From contig JBGURX010000051.1 of NCBI GenBank assembly GCA_045132235.1, forward strand, positions 1-64,000: 64,000 nucleotides of DNA, given 5' to 3'. The position numbers and the translations under genes are program-made. Below the pieces are notes generated by a model, which made no database searches, was not told where the DNA came from, and saw only the letters and a list, made by a program, of their open reading frames with translations. Source of the stretch: UBA1756 sp045132235. Lineage in GTDB: Bacteria; Bacteroidota; Bacteroidia; Bacteroidales; WCHB1-69. Below, in pieces: positions 41,994-53,200 of this stretch (positions are counted from its first letter, which is position 1; each line of letters starts with the position of its first letter).

Positions 41994-42764
41994 TTATGAA
42001 TTTGAATTTAAAAATTTAATCTCTATTTCCTGCCTTATGCTCCACTTCGGCACAATCACCAACTTCGCCCCATAACTCACAATCTCCAACACTCCCAACG
42101 AATTCGCCACCAGATAAGGCTCATAATCCGTCTCATAACGCTCATGGAACTTCCTTATCACACAGCCACTCAACCGGATTTCAAACGACTGTTCCCCTAA
42201 CGCATCCTTGAACACATCCACCGGAATGTTCGTCACCACATTGTGATGGCTGTCAATATACATCACATTGCCTTTCAGCACATGGTCGGCCTCCGAATAG
42301 GCATGCCGTAGCGGATAGTTTGGGACTTCCAGCACCACATTCTCTGTCATATCCTGACAACGACCAGACGAGCAGGCCTCTGCCAAGCGGCACATCTGCA
42401 CAATACAATCATCGTCACTCCCCACAAAGCGACGCACCTGCAGGGTACCATCAGGAAACAGTGCTGGAAACACTCCATTATCCACCCCCACAAAAAAATG
42501 TCCCTCCATATTCACCACCACAGGCTTCTCACTGGTCGAACGGGAAACACCCGTCAGCATCAAATGCAAGGTTCCCTCCGGGAAACGCCGGTACAGACGC
42601 GACATCATGAATGCCGTCTGGTTGACATCCAGCAGCTCCACATCATGTGCCAAATCCACAATACAGGCATCAGGGAATCGCTTGTAAAGTTCCCACTTCA
42701 ACAATCCCAACGACACGTCATCCCAACCCCAGTCGCTAATCAGTGTGATCACTTGTTTCTCCAT
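41994..42764 (-). CDS. SAM hydrolase / SAM hydroxide adenosyltransferase family (DUF62)
   Basis: 256 residues. The family's N-terminal pattern is present in divergent form: ITLISDWGWDDVSLGLLKWEL (usual TxTTDFGxxDxYVGxMKG), CIVDLAHDVELLDVNQTAFMM, FPEGTLHLMLTGVS, FFVGVDNGVF. The C-terminal beta-barrel domain follows (GNVMYIDSHHNVVTNI). Characterised relatives use S-adenosylmethionine with water, chloride or fluoride to release adenosine derivatives and methionine. Asp11 and the DNGV segment are kept, so hydrolysis is plausible. Role in the cell is unclear. Confidence 0.82.
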   Translation of the reverse strand: MEKQVITLISDWGWDDVSLGLLKWELYKRFPDACIVDLAHDVELLDVNQTAFMMSRLYRRFPEGTLHLMLTGVSRSTSEKPVVVNMEGHFFVGVDNGVFPALFPDGTLQVRRFVGSDDDCIVQMCRLAEACSSGRCQDMTENVVLEVPNYPLRHAYSEADHVLKGNVMYIDSHHNVVTNIPVDVFKDALGEQSFEIRLSGCVIRKFHERYETDYEPYLVANSLGVLEIVSYGAKLVIVPKWSIRQEIEIKFLNSNS

Positions 42765-42792
42765 CCGTCAAGTATTGCGTACAATAAAAATT

Positions 42793-44055
42793 TCATTCCT
42801 CCCACAATCCCTGGTAAATTTCATGCTGCACCAGCAGCCGCAGTTTGCTTTTCGACAACAGATTCTCTTCCGCACTCGGATACACGCGATTCGAAAGGAA
42901 GATATAGATAAAGTCGTTCTGCGGGTCGCACCAAAACACCGTGCCTGTAAAGCCCTGATGCCCGTAGGTCTTGTTACCGGCGTCATCCGGCAGCAATCCC
43001 GTCTCTCCAGCAAACTTGGGGGTATCGAATCCCAAGCCTCGCCGGTTGCAGCCATGCATCGGACAGGTGCTCACAAACTGAAGCACGGTCTTCTCCGACA
43101 AATAAGTTCTCCCCTCCCATTCTCCGCCATTCATCAGCATCTGCAAAATGACGGCCACCTCGTGGGCAGTGGAAAAAAGCCCTGCATTGCCACATACGCC
43201 GCCGAACACCGCTGCCGACTGGTCGTGCACATAGCCTCGCAACTGCTGCTTACGGAAATAGGTGTCATTTTCCGTAGGCGCAATATTCTCCACCGAAGTC
43301 CACTCCTTCGGGTTGAAACCCGTGCGGGTCAGGTTCATCGGACGATAGAAATTACGGTTGAGGAATTCATCCATCGGCTCGCCAGCAATCTTTTCCACAA
43401 TCTCTTTCATCAAAATGAAACCCAAATCGCTGTACACATACTTCTTCTGTCCCAGTTTGAGATGGGCAATCTTATACAAAACCGTGTCGGGAAAATCTGA
43501 CCGGAGATAAACGCTGTCGGCCACTACCACCGAATAGAGTGAATCCGGGGTGGAGTGCAACCATTTCGTGTCCCACACTCCCTTCGGGGAAATCTCGCGG
43601 TAAAAAGGCACAAAGGCACTCAGTCCGGAGGTATGTGTCATCAGCTCCGCAATGGTAAGATCCCCTACGGCCGTGCCCGCTGTATAGTCGAGATAATCGG
43701 AAACCTTATCCGTAATGCGCAACTCATGGTTATCATACAGCTTCATCACCGCGAGCGTGGTGGCCAGCGATTTGGTCATAGATGCCACATCATACATCGT
43801 GGAATCATTCACGGGAAGATTAGTATCGTAAGTCTGATAACCGAAGTTGCGGTCATACACAACCTTTCCCCTATACAACGCCAAAATCTGGCAGCCAGGA
43901 AGGACATGCTGGTCGATGCAATGCTGCACCATATTCTCAATTCGTTGGTTGAAGATGGGGGAAAGCTCGCTATAGCCTTGCGTTTCCTGTGCCACAACCC
44001 ACTCATTCACAAAGAGAAACAAAGAAAGAAGAAGAACAACCAGTCTTTTAAACAT
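42793..44055 (-). CDS. Serine hydrolase, class C beta-lactamase/esterase family
   Basis: 420 residues with a signal peptide ending WVVAQ. The catalytic SxxK is SMTK (Ser92, Lys95) within DVASMTKSLATTLAV, the second motif is YSDLGF (Tyr, in place of YxN), and the C-terminal HQGFTGTVFW gives the K/H-x-G box. GVCGNAGLFSTAHEVAVILQML is typical of this family. Relatives include D-aminopeptidases, esterases and penicillin-binding-like proteins; in Bacteroidetes the same domain is often fused behind a GH3 N-acetylglucosaminidase, but here it stands alone. A periplasmic wall-related role is likely, and the substrate is unknown. Confidence 0.87.
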   Translation of the reverse strand: MFKRLVVLLLSLFLFVNEWVVAQETQGYSELSPIFNQRIENMVQHCIDQHVLPGCQILALYRGKVVYDRNFGYQTYDTNLPVNDSTMYDVASMTKSLATTLAVMKLYDNHELRITDKVSDYLDYTAGTAVGDLTIAELMTHTSGLSAFVPFYREISPKGVWDTKWLHSTPDSLYSVVVADSVYLRSDFPDTVLYKIAHLKLGQKKYVYSDLGFILMKEIVEKIAGEPMDEFLNRNFYRPMNLTRTGFNPKEWTSVENIAPTENDTYFRKQQLRGYVHDQSAAVFGGVCGNAGLFSTAHEVAVILQMLMNGGEWEGRTYLSEKTVLQFVSTCPMHGCNRRGLGFDTPKFAGETGLLPDDAGNKTYGHQGFTGTVFWCDPQNDFIYIFLSNRVYPSAEENLLSKSKLRLLVQHEIYQGLWEE

Positions 44056-44072
44056 AACAACTCAAATATCCG

Positions 44073-44080
44073 CAAAAATA
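44073..44080 (-). promoter_or_regulatory. -7 element (TATTTTTG) for the serine hydrolase operon
   Basis: Minus strand reads TTTATTTTTGC, 17 bases before the start at 44055. Confidence 0.5.
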
Positions 44081-44155
44081 AAAGATTGAAATGAAAAGAG
44101 GGAGCAGAGGGATTGAAATTTATAAACATAAAAATGTAGAAAAAAGAGATAAAAA

Positions 44156-44181
44156 AAGGGGCTGTCAAATGACAGCCCCTT
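44156..44181 (-). terminator. Intrinsic terminator of the giant repeat-protein gene
   Basis: AAGGGGCTGTCA (44156-44167) pairs perfectly with TGACAGCCCCTT (44170-44181) with only AA between, so the real loop will open a base pair or two. The minus strand continues into a T tract (44151-44157). Confidence 0.85.
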
Positions 44182-44201
44182 GAGGTATTTCATATCAGGG
44201 A

Positions 44202-47200
44202 TTATCTGACAATCACAACACGTTTGGTCGCAATGACATCCTTGTTGCGGGCGGTCACCATGTAAATACCCTGAGCGAAGTCGGAGGTGTTGATCTTGAT
44301 GATCGGAGTGGACTCGCTGTCGATGTCGATGTTGGTGTTAGAAAGCACCTTGCCATTTCCATCGGAGAGGATTACAGAGGTTTCGCCGCTGAAGCCAGAG
44401 AGCTCAACCGTCACATAATCGCGAGCCGGGTTCGGGTAAGCCACCACAGTGGGAAGGTTGCCCAGAGCATCCACCGTAACCACACCTTCCATCGGATTGA
44501 CAAACGGAGCGCTAGCAACGATCGGATCGCCCGTAACCGTCATGAAGATGTTGAGGGAAGAGATGACATTGCTGGTCGGTTGACCATACTGGCCACCCAC
44601 CGTTCCATCGCTAGGACAATAACCTTCACCTAACCAATCGGTACCGCTAATGTACTCAACCATATCAACATGAATCATGTACTCGCCAGGCTGTCTGAAC
44701 TGCGTGAAGCCAATGGTATTCGGACGGCCATAGAGATAACCAATACCGGAATTCGTTCCCAGAGCAGTGAACTGACTGTTAGGATAACATGCATACCGCG
44801 GCGTCAACCAACACAGATTGAAGTAGTCGTATCTGTTACCAGCCGACACACCCAAGCCAAGCTCCGGATAATCAGCAGGAATTACAACAGGAGCCGTGTT
44901 AATGGACTGAGCATTGAGTGAGTAAGCATCCAAATAAGTACGGTAGGTGGGCGAGAAGTAGTCATCCACATCGGAAGTGATTTCAATCGTATCATTACCC
45001 ACAATTCTGAACAAGGTGTAGTGGAAGCCCACCTTCACACCTGAACAGTTCATACAGTTACGGTTCACGAAGATTTCGAAGCCCTTCTGACCAGCAGCAT
45101 AGTTGCCCGTCTCGAAGTAGCCATGAATTTCACGCTCCTGCAAAGTAGTCACATTCTCAAGAGCAATATGGGTGTACTGTGACGGAGCATTATTGTTCAC
45201 ATCACGCACCAACAGATAAGCCTTATCCGTGACAGTCAGATGGAGAATCCAGACACTGTCGCATCCGTTGACGCTTGTAAGACTATCATAGATGGTGTAA
45301 ACCGTATCATTCACCGTAATCACCGTGTTGTCAATCACAACAGGATTGGAACCGCGATCAGTGTGACCAGCCCAAGTGAACGGCAAATTACCTTTACACA
45401 CGCGGGCGGTGTCGTGGAATTCGTAGGTCGGATAGACAGTCAGCATAGCAGAAGCCGTATCGGAGCAACCGCGTGCATCCACCACTTCCACCACAAACTT
45501 GTACTCACCTTCACTGAAATCAGCGGCTAACATGCCGTTCGTGATTCCAGTATGATCGTGATCAGCCAACGATCCCAGCTGTGTAGTATCACCATCCTTC
45601 ACGTAGAACCAAGTGTAATTGTAATTCGCGGTGCCCTGCTGATGAGGATATAACGTAGGATCCGGCAAGTTGGTTACCAATCTGAAGTCAACATTGTCAC
45701 AATTGGAGGTAAGCACATTGTCGGAAAGGTCTGTGATCTTAAGGTTAACAATCAATGTATCAGGCTGCAGCACTTCAATGATAGAATCAGCAGCATGGCA
45801 ACCATCGGCATCAACGGCCTTCACGGTATAAATACCAGCGGCCACATCATTGAACACAACGTAGTTGTCGGTGATGGAGTCGCCCAAAACTTGGGTCGTG
45901 CCCAACCAGATGCTAACGGTATCTTGGTCAGTACCACCAGAAGTCCAAACCATAATCTTACCATCCGTCATGCTGTGGCAGCTTACGCTATCCATTCTCA
46001 CAGAGTCGATGACAAACGGAGCAGGAATGGTAATACGGATACTGTCGGTGTTCACATTCTCACAAGTGTCTTTGTAAGTGAGGTAAACCATCGTAGTATC
46101 AGTGATAGGCGTATTAGCAGCAGGAGTCTGAGTAATTTCCCATGCAGCGCTGGTACAATTGTCGGTATAGTGTGCACGGATAGAATCGGTAACATCAGGA
46201 ATCTGGAAAGTACAGTTGCCAACAGAGGTAGCAGCCACATCAGGAAGGGTAGTGACATCCAGTGTCGGAGGAGTCGAATCCTTGATTCTGATGATCTGGT
46301 CAACCGTAGTAGAATCATTGCTGCAAGGATCCTTCAAGACATAGGTTCTGGTAATGTAATTCTCATTCTCACAACCCTGACCATCACGTGTGACATTATC
46401 AATGTAATAAACCGTCACATCATGACAATCCTTAACATGCAAGCCAGCAGCGCCCAAAGCAGCGGTATCGGTATAAACTTCAACCAGATAATTAAGGGAA
46501 GCATTGTAATCGCAGTTAGCGTCAGTATAAATGAGTTTTTCCGGCAATGTACCTGAAACCTCAGGCTTCAAGGTATCAAGCGTAATGATGTACTGGATGA
46601 ACTGAGACTGGTTGCCAGTGCTATCCACAACCGTGTAGATACGAACCACAGTATCATTGCAAGTACCTGAAGTAACAGTCTCAACGCAAGTGAGGGTATC
46701 AACGGGCTGGCAATCCTCGATGCTGTTCATACCCGGATAAGCAAGTGCATCAGCAAAATGCTTCATCGTATCCGGAATGGCCGGAGCGCAGTCCAAAGCA
46801 GTGGAGTAGAGCAGAGAATCCTTCACCTTCGGCAGACTCGTCAGAGCATCTATCTCATCCGTAGAAATCTGCGGAGCAAAGGTATCGCGGACGAAGATGT
46901 CGTGAGTGAAGGTCGTAGAGTGCGTGCAAGAATCAGAAATCGTATAGACTCTGTGAATCTTGGCCACATACGGCAGGTTGGTAAGAGCCGTGTAAGTGGT
47001 GTCAGCCACACAGGTCATATTGTCATCCAAGTTGCAATCCACAACGGTATTGTTCGTGTAAGCAGCCAACAAAGCCGTAACCGTCGTGAACGGAGCATCG
47101 GCAGCGAGGTCGCAATCATTGAAATCATGCATGAAAGCAGTATCTCCATCAAGCTCGGTGAAGTTGAGAACCGGAGCGGTAGAGTCGTTAATCCAAATCT

Positions 47201-50200
47201 TCTGAGTGAAGTAAGTACGTGAAACCTTGCCACAATTATCCACAAGCTCGTACACGCGGGTCACTAAACGATGGCAACAGATATCTGCAGTGTCAGCGTG
47301 GAAAATTCTGACCGTAGAGTTATCATCCACATTGCAATCCTCATAGACAAAAGTATTGTTATTGTAAGCGAGGACATCACCAACGGTAGCGAAAACAGGA
47401 ATATCTGCACCCAGACAATCGGTGGAAGTTTCATCCATCTTGATCACCGTATCTTTGAGGTTCGTCGTAAGCACAACCGGAGCAGTAGTGTCAATCATAC
47501 GAATAGCCTGGAAGAATTCGTCAGAAACATTGTGGCAGGAATCTTCAACAGTGTAATAAACCGTATCAACGGAGAAGCAGCCATTGTGCACCCAACCGCT
47601 GGTACGAGTCTGCTTGAAGGTGTTGACATTGAGGTGGCAATCAGTGATAGTATAACCATGTGCAAGGGCACTATCCAAGTTGGGCCAATGTTTACCAGTG
47701 GTATCAGTACTGGTGCATTCCGGATAGGACATGTAAATCGTATCCTCCCTCAAGGTGGCAGGTGCCACTACCTCTGGAGCAAGCTTGTCGTAGTATGCAA
47801 CACGCAGCTGGAACAGATCCGTAGAAACATTGTTGCAAACATCCTTCACTTTATAGTAATAGTCGATATAACGCACACAAGCATCAGCAGAAGTATCGGC
47901 ATGGTCAAAGACAATCGAATTGCTGTCAACTTTACACTCAATAACTGAATAAGCGTGGTTATCGAATGCATATAACTTCTTGTATGAGTCAATCTGCAAA
48001 ACAGTATCCAAAGCAACCACATTGCAATTCTCATCCTGAACCGTGTCTATCGTACGGAATTCTCCAGGATACTGAGCCACCGGAGCCGTGCTGTCCACAA
48101 CGATGATGTACTGATAGAAGGTTTCAGAAACATTACCGCAAGAGTCGGCCACCGTGTAAGGAACCGTAACCTTGATGTTGTTGCAACCCTCAGGTTCCTC
48201 TGTATAGGTACCGTAAGTCAAAGCAGCACTGGTATCAACGATGTTGCAATCGGTGATGGTATAACCGTGAGCAATAGCATCCTTACCCTTTGTCCAGTAA
48301 GGCAATGTTGCAGGAACTTGGCAGTCATCAGTCATGCGGATAGAGTCATTCAGAATAGTAGTGCCTTCCACAACCGGTTTCACATTGTCAAGAATCACGA
48401 TGGTCATCGTGAACTTGTCATCAGAAATGTTACCGCAAAGGTCTTTAACCTTGTAGTAGTAATGGACAAACTGCGCGCAGCCCGGTGCCGTGGTGTCACC
48501 AACGAGGGTAGCGTCATCAGCAACAGTAACCAAAGCGTTGCTGTCCAGTCTGCATTCATCAACCTTGTAGTTAGTGTCGAATTGGTACAATTTCTTAAAG
48601 GTAGTGATATCGAGAATAGTCTGCGGAACCGTGAACTGGCAATCAGCAGTAAGATAAATGGTATCTTTGTGCTCGTATGCGGGAACCACCGGTTTCACAT
48701 TATCCATGATGTAGAGGGTATCCGTAAAGATGCTCTGTTTACCGAAGCAGTCTTCCACCGTGAAGGGAGTAAGGATGGTCTTTTCCGGACAATTGCCCTC
48801 AATAACCGTACTGGTACCACGCGTAATGGTGTAACCAGAGCATTCCTCGATTCCCATCGTCCAACCGTAAGAATTACTGGAAGTATAATTCAACAATTCA
48901 TTGTAACGAGCAGCCGTATCGGCGGTAACATCACTGCAATCAGCCATCATATACACGGTGTCGCTCGGTTGAGCACCGGTGATATTCGGAACAATATCGT
49001 CAATCACATGGATGGTATCCCACAAGATGGAAGAATTGTTGCAACCATCGGCAATCGTGTACTTACACAGAATTGTGGAGTCGCAACCGGCGAGACTGCC
49101 AGAATAAAGGGTATCCACGTGGAAAATTGAAAGGGCATCATCGCTCGGGCAATCGGTGATAATTGCACCAGCAGCTCTCAAAGCATCCACACTAGTATAG
49201 GTCTCGAAAGTGAAAGTGCAGTTGTCAGACAAATAAACATCATGGCTCATGTGGGTAACAACCGGCGGTGTAGTATCGGTAACAACGATATTCTGATAGA
49301 GCGGGATGGCATTACCGCAGTGGTCTTTCACAACATACGAAATCTTATAAGTCGCTGAACAACCATCCTGCGACAGGAATTCAGGAGGATAGGCATTCAA
49401 GTCATTGCGCACGATGGTAATTACACCTACCGGATAAGCGCAATCGGTAATGCTGCTGATGCCAAACTCCGGATGATTAGCCAAGAAGCTGGCCAACGTG
49501 TCAAAGTGAGCGGTAACAGTATCAAACTTCCAAGTCATCGAACTCATAAAGGCATCCATAATCGTTTCGAGGGTATCACAATTTGCATTGTAATAGATGG
49601 TGTCGTTCCGCATGGAATTACCCGTGACAAATGTAACAACCGGAGCTGTCGTATCAATAACGGTGAACTCGCGATCATATTGGGTACGTTTACCGCAATC
49701 ATCCACAGAAGTAAAGGTGATGTATTTAGTACCAAACACTTTTCTACTGGAAGTAGTGCAACCATTATAGAACGGCGCACCAGCACTATTATTGGTAACC
49801 GGATAAGTGGTTTGCTGACAGCTGTCACCAGCATCCGGAATAGTGAGCCATGCATTGAAATCAGCTTCCCAGTTGCTGCAATCCACAGTGTCATTATCAG
49901 GAGCTGTGAACTGCGGTCCAACACGGTCAATGATACGGAAGTACTCAACCACTGGTGTGGACCAGTTTTCTTTACAATCCTTAGCACGGAACTCAAAAGT
50001 ATATTTACCGTCGCAATCCGTACCCTGCCAGCCCCAGTAATGTTTACCGTCAATCAAGGCAGAGGTATCGGAGAAAATCAATGTATCGGCACCAACGATA
50101 CGACGTACTTCAACCACCACATTATCTCCATCACAATCATCATAGTACACCACACTGTTTATCCAATTACGCAGGGAGTCAAGGTTTCCATGACCATCGC

Positions 50201-53200
50201 ATTCCACCTCAACCTCCAACTGCGGAGGAACGAGGACATAAGGCGGAGTATTGTCATTGATCGTAAAGATAGATTTAACAGAATCAACATTACAACCATC
50301 GGTATAGTACCAAACGCCATGTTCTATGAATGAAGTCGAACAATTATAAGGCGTCAAAATTTCAACAACGCTGTCGTAATCCACTAACCAAGCAGTATCA
50401 TTGCACAAATCCCGAACATGGACACTATTTTTCCATGACAAATAATCAGCCACTGAATTAGCGCAGTCTTCAATATAAACATCCAACCACGGACCAGTAA
50501 GTTCAGGAGGAGTAGTATCCAATGTGTAAAAATTAGCCTTTGCAATGGTGGTCAGACCACACGCATCCGTCAACGTGAAAGTATAGTACTCAATGGTAGA
50601 CTTGTTGTTACAGAGCGTATCAATGCTATCCAAAGCAACATCCATGCTCACAGTCGTACAGTTGTCGGTGAAGCGAGGATAAGCTTTGAAACTCAAACGC
50701 CTTGCATCCACATCATCTTCGCAGTAAGCAGTGTCGTTCTTCGGAGCACGGGTGAACCAAGGATGGAGGGTATCTTCCACCGTAATGGTCTGCACCTGAT
50801 CGGCAGCGGCATTACCACATTCATCCTCCAAGTGCCATGTTCTGGTCACAACGAAACCATTCACGCAGGTCCCCGCAGAAACCACATCAGTGTAAGTGGC
50901 TTGGAGAACCGAGCTGCAGTTGTCAGCCAAAATGGTTACATTGCCGGTGGCAAGAATCGTAGTGTCAACATTGCAAGTAGAATCCTTGTAAACGATAGTG
51001 TCGTTCGGACGGGTGAAGGTGGGAGCCACCGTATCTTTCACCGTAATAGTGTAATCCACGGTAGAGGTGTTACCGCACTTGTCAGCCACGGTGTAGGTTC
51101 TATGGATAGAAGCTCTCTTTTTGTTCACGCAAGACTGCTCAGTGGTAGTGTCATCAGCATAGGTGACCGTGAAGTCAGCATCGTTGGAAGTACAATTGTC
51201 AGTGATGGATTCCAAACCGAGTGAGATAAGACCGGCGATGTCGTTAACCGTAGCCGGAACAGTAGTAGCATCTTGGTCGCAACCAATCACGATGGTGTCG
51301 GCAATCGTGCCCGAAATTGTCGGAGCAGTGTTGTCCACAATCTGGAACTGGTCAGCGTTCTTGGTGGCCTCGCAGAGAGAGTCGTCCACCACCTTGAAAA
51401 TGATATTGAAGGTAGTGTCGCAAACTGCAGGATTGGTTTCCGTATAAGTATAAATGCTGGTCAAATCTGCATTGCTGGCAACCGTAGAATCGATGCCGTT
51501 GATTGTCCAAGTGAAGGTATGGTTGGTTGTACCACCAGCCACCGTAGCGGTGACATCATAGGTACCTTGGTACGGGCATTCAGTAGCATTAGGAGTCACG
51601 ATGCTGACCACCTGCAAGCTGTCGTTCTGCTTGATGGTGTCGTTCCAATCCACGCAAGGACAGTTGTTGACGTCGGTGACATGGATGGTGTAAACGCCGG
51701 CAGCGAGGATGCGGCCGGTGGTATCCATCAGGTCGCTTCTGGTCTCAGTACGGACAGCGTTGTTGAGGCTGTCGTTCCAAGTGAAGGTATAGTCGGCAGT
51801 ACCACCAGCGATGGTGACGGCCATGTTACCATTGGCCTCACCGTAGCATTTCACATGGTTGAGGATGGTGAGAGCCGTAATCTGCAGAGAGTCGGGTTCG
51901 GTAAGGGTGAAACGGATGGTATCTTTGCAATCGTGACCGTCAACAACAGAGAGCTCATAGTCACCAGCCTCGAGGTTAGCAACATGGTAGGTGTTGTTGT
52001 CGTTGATGGTGGTGTCCATCGTCACAGGACCTTCAAGTTTCACATTGTAAGGCATGCTACCGCCATTGAGCGTGTAGTCGAAGTTACCGCTGGCGTTCTT
52101 CCAGCAGGTCAGGTTATTCACGTTGGCCGTGTCAAGGTCGAGAGCATTCGGGGAGCTCACGTCAAGCGTGTCGGGCTGATAGGTACAGCCGTTGGCATCG
52201 GTGACGGCCACGGCCCACAGGCCCTTGACCAGACCTTCGAATCTGAAGGTGGTGTCGGCATCGTTGCCGCCATTCTGCGTATAGGTAGCGGTACCACCCA
52301 CGAGGTTGATGGTAACCGTGTAGGGACGGACGCCGTCCACCACGATTACATCCACAATACCGTTGGCATCGCCCGAGCAAATCACATGCTGGAAGACGCT
52401 GTCGGTAGCGGAAACGTGGACGTAAGGAATGGTAATGGTGACTTCGGTGCTGTCTTTATGACCGCAGTTGTCGGTAGCCACCACCCAGAGAGTAGTGTCT
52501 CTATAGATACGGGTGTTGGCGGCGATGCTCTGAGCCCAAGTAACGGTACCGCAAGCATCGGTCACGGAGTCAACCAGAGCGGTGACATCCGGGATCAGAT
52601 ACGAGCAGTCACCATCATAGGAAGGTGCTGCGGTAGTGTCGGTACGAGTCATATAGATGTGAGGTACATCAGTGTCTTCAAGTACATAGTACACATCCAC
52701 GAGGCTGCCGAGGTTGATGGCACAACCGCGGGCGTCGGTACCGGAGATGATGGTATCAGCGATGGTGACGGTATCGCAAGTAGCCGTACCCGTGAAGGTA
52801 ACGGTAGCGATGCGGTCGGTAATGGTATGAGTAGCGGTGGTGTTGCTCCACACGAGGGTGAACGGAGCAGTACCATCGGTAATGTCAGCGGTAACGGTGT
52901 GGTCAACATCGGTCATACAGAAGATGCCGCAGTTGGCTGCGGTGATGCTGTCGCCATCGAAAGTACTGATGGTAACGGTGGCGAAGTTGGGCTGGATGAA
53001 GATACGGATTTCGGTGCTGTCCTTATGACCGCAGTTGTCGGTAGCGATAATCCAGACGGTAGTATCTCTGAAGATTTCCGTGTTGGCAGCGATGCTCTGA
53101 ACGGTGTCAATGTGGGTGCCGCAAGCGTCGGTGATAGAATCCACGAGCGGGAGCACATTGGGCATCAGGTAAGAGCAGTTGGTGCTCGTTGACGGGAAGG

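Noticed and set aside
51273..53192. Long plus-strand open frame opposite the giant gene (also 45795-46556 and 53229-54278)
   Set aside because: It is antisense to a clearly coding gene with signal peptide and sorting tail. Its Val/Gly/His-rich translation has no domain, start context or promoter, and follows from codon bias of the real gene.
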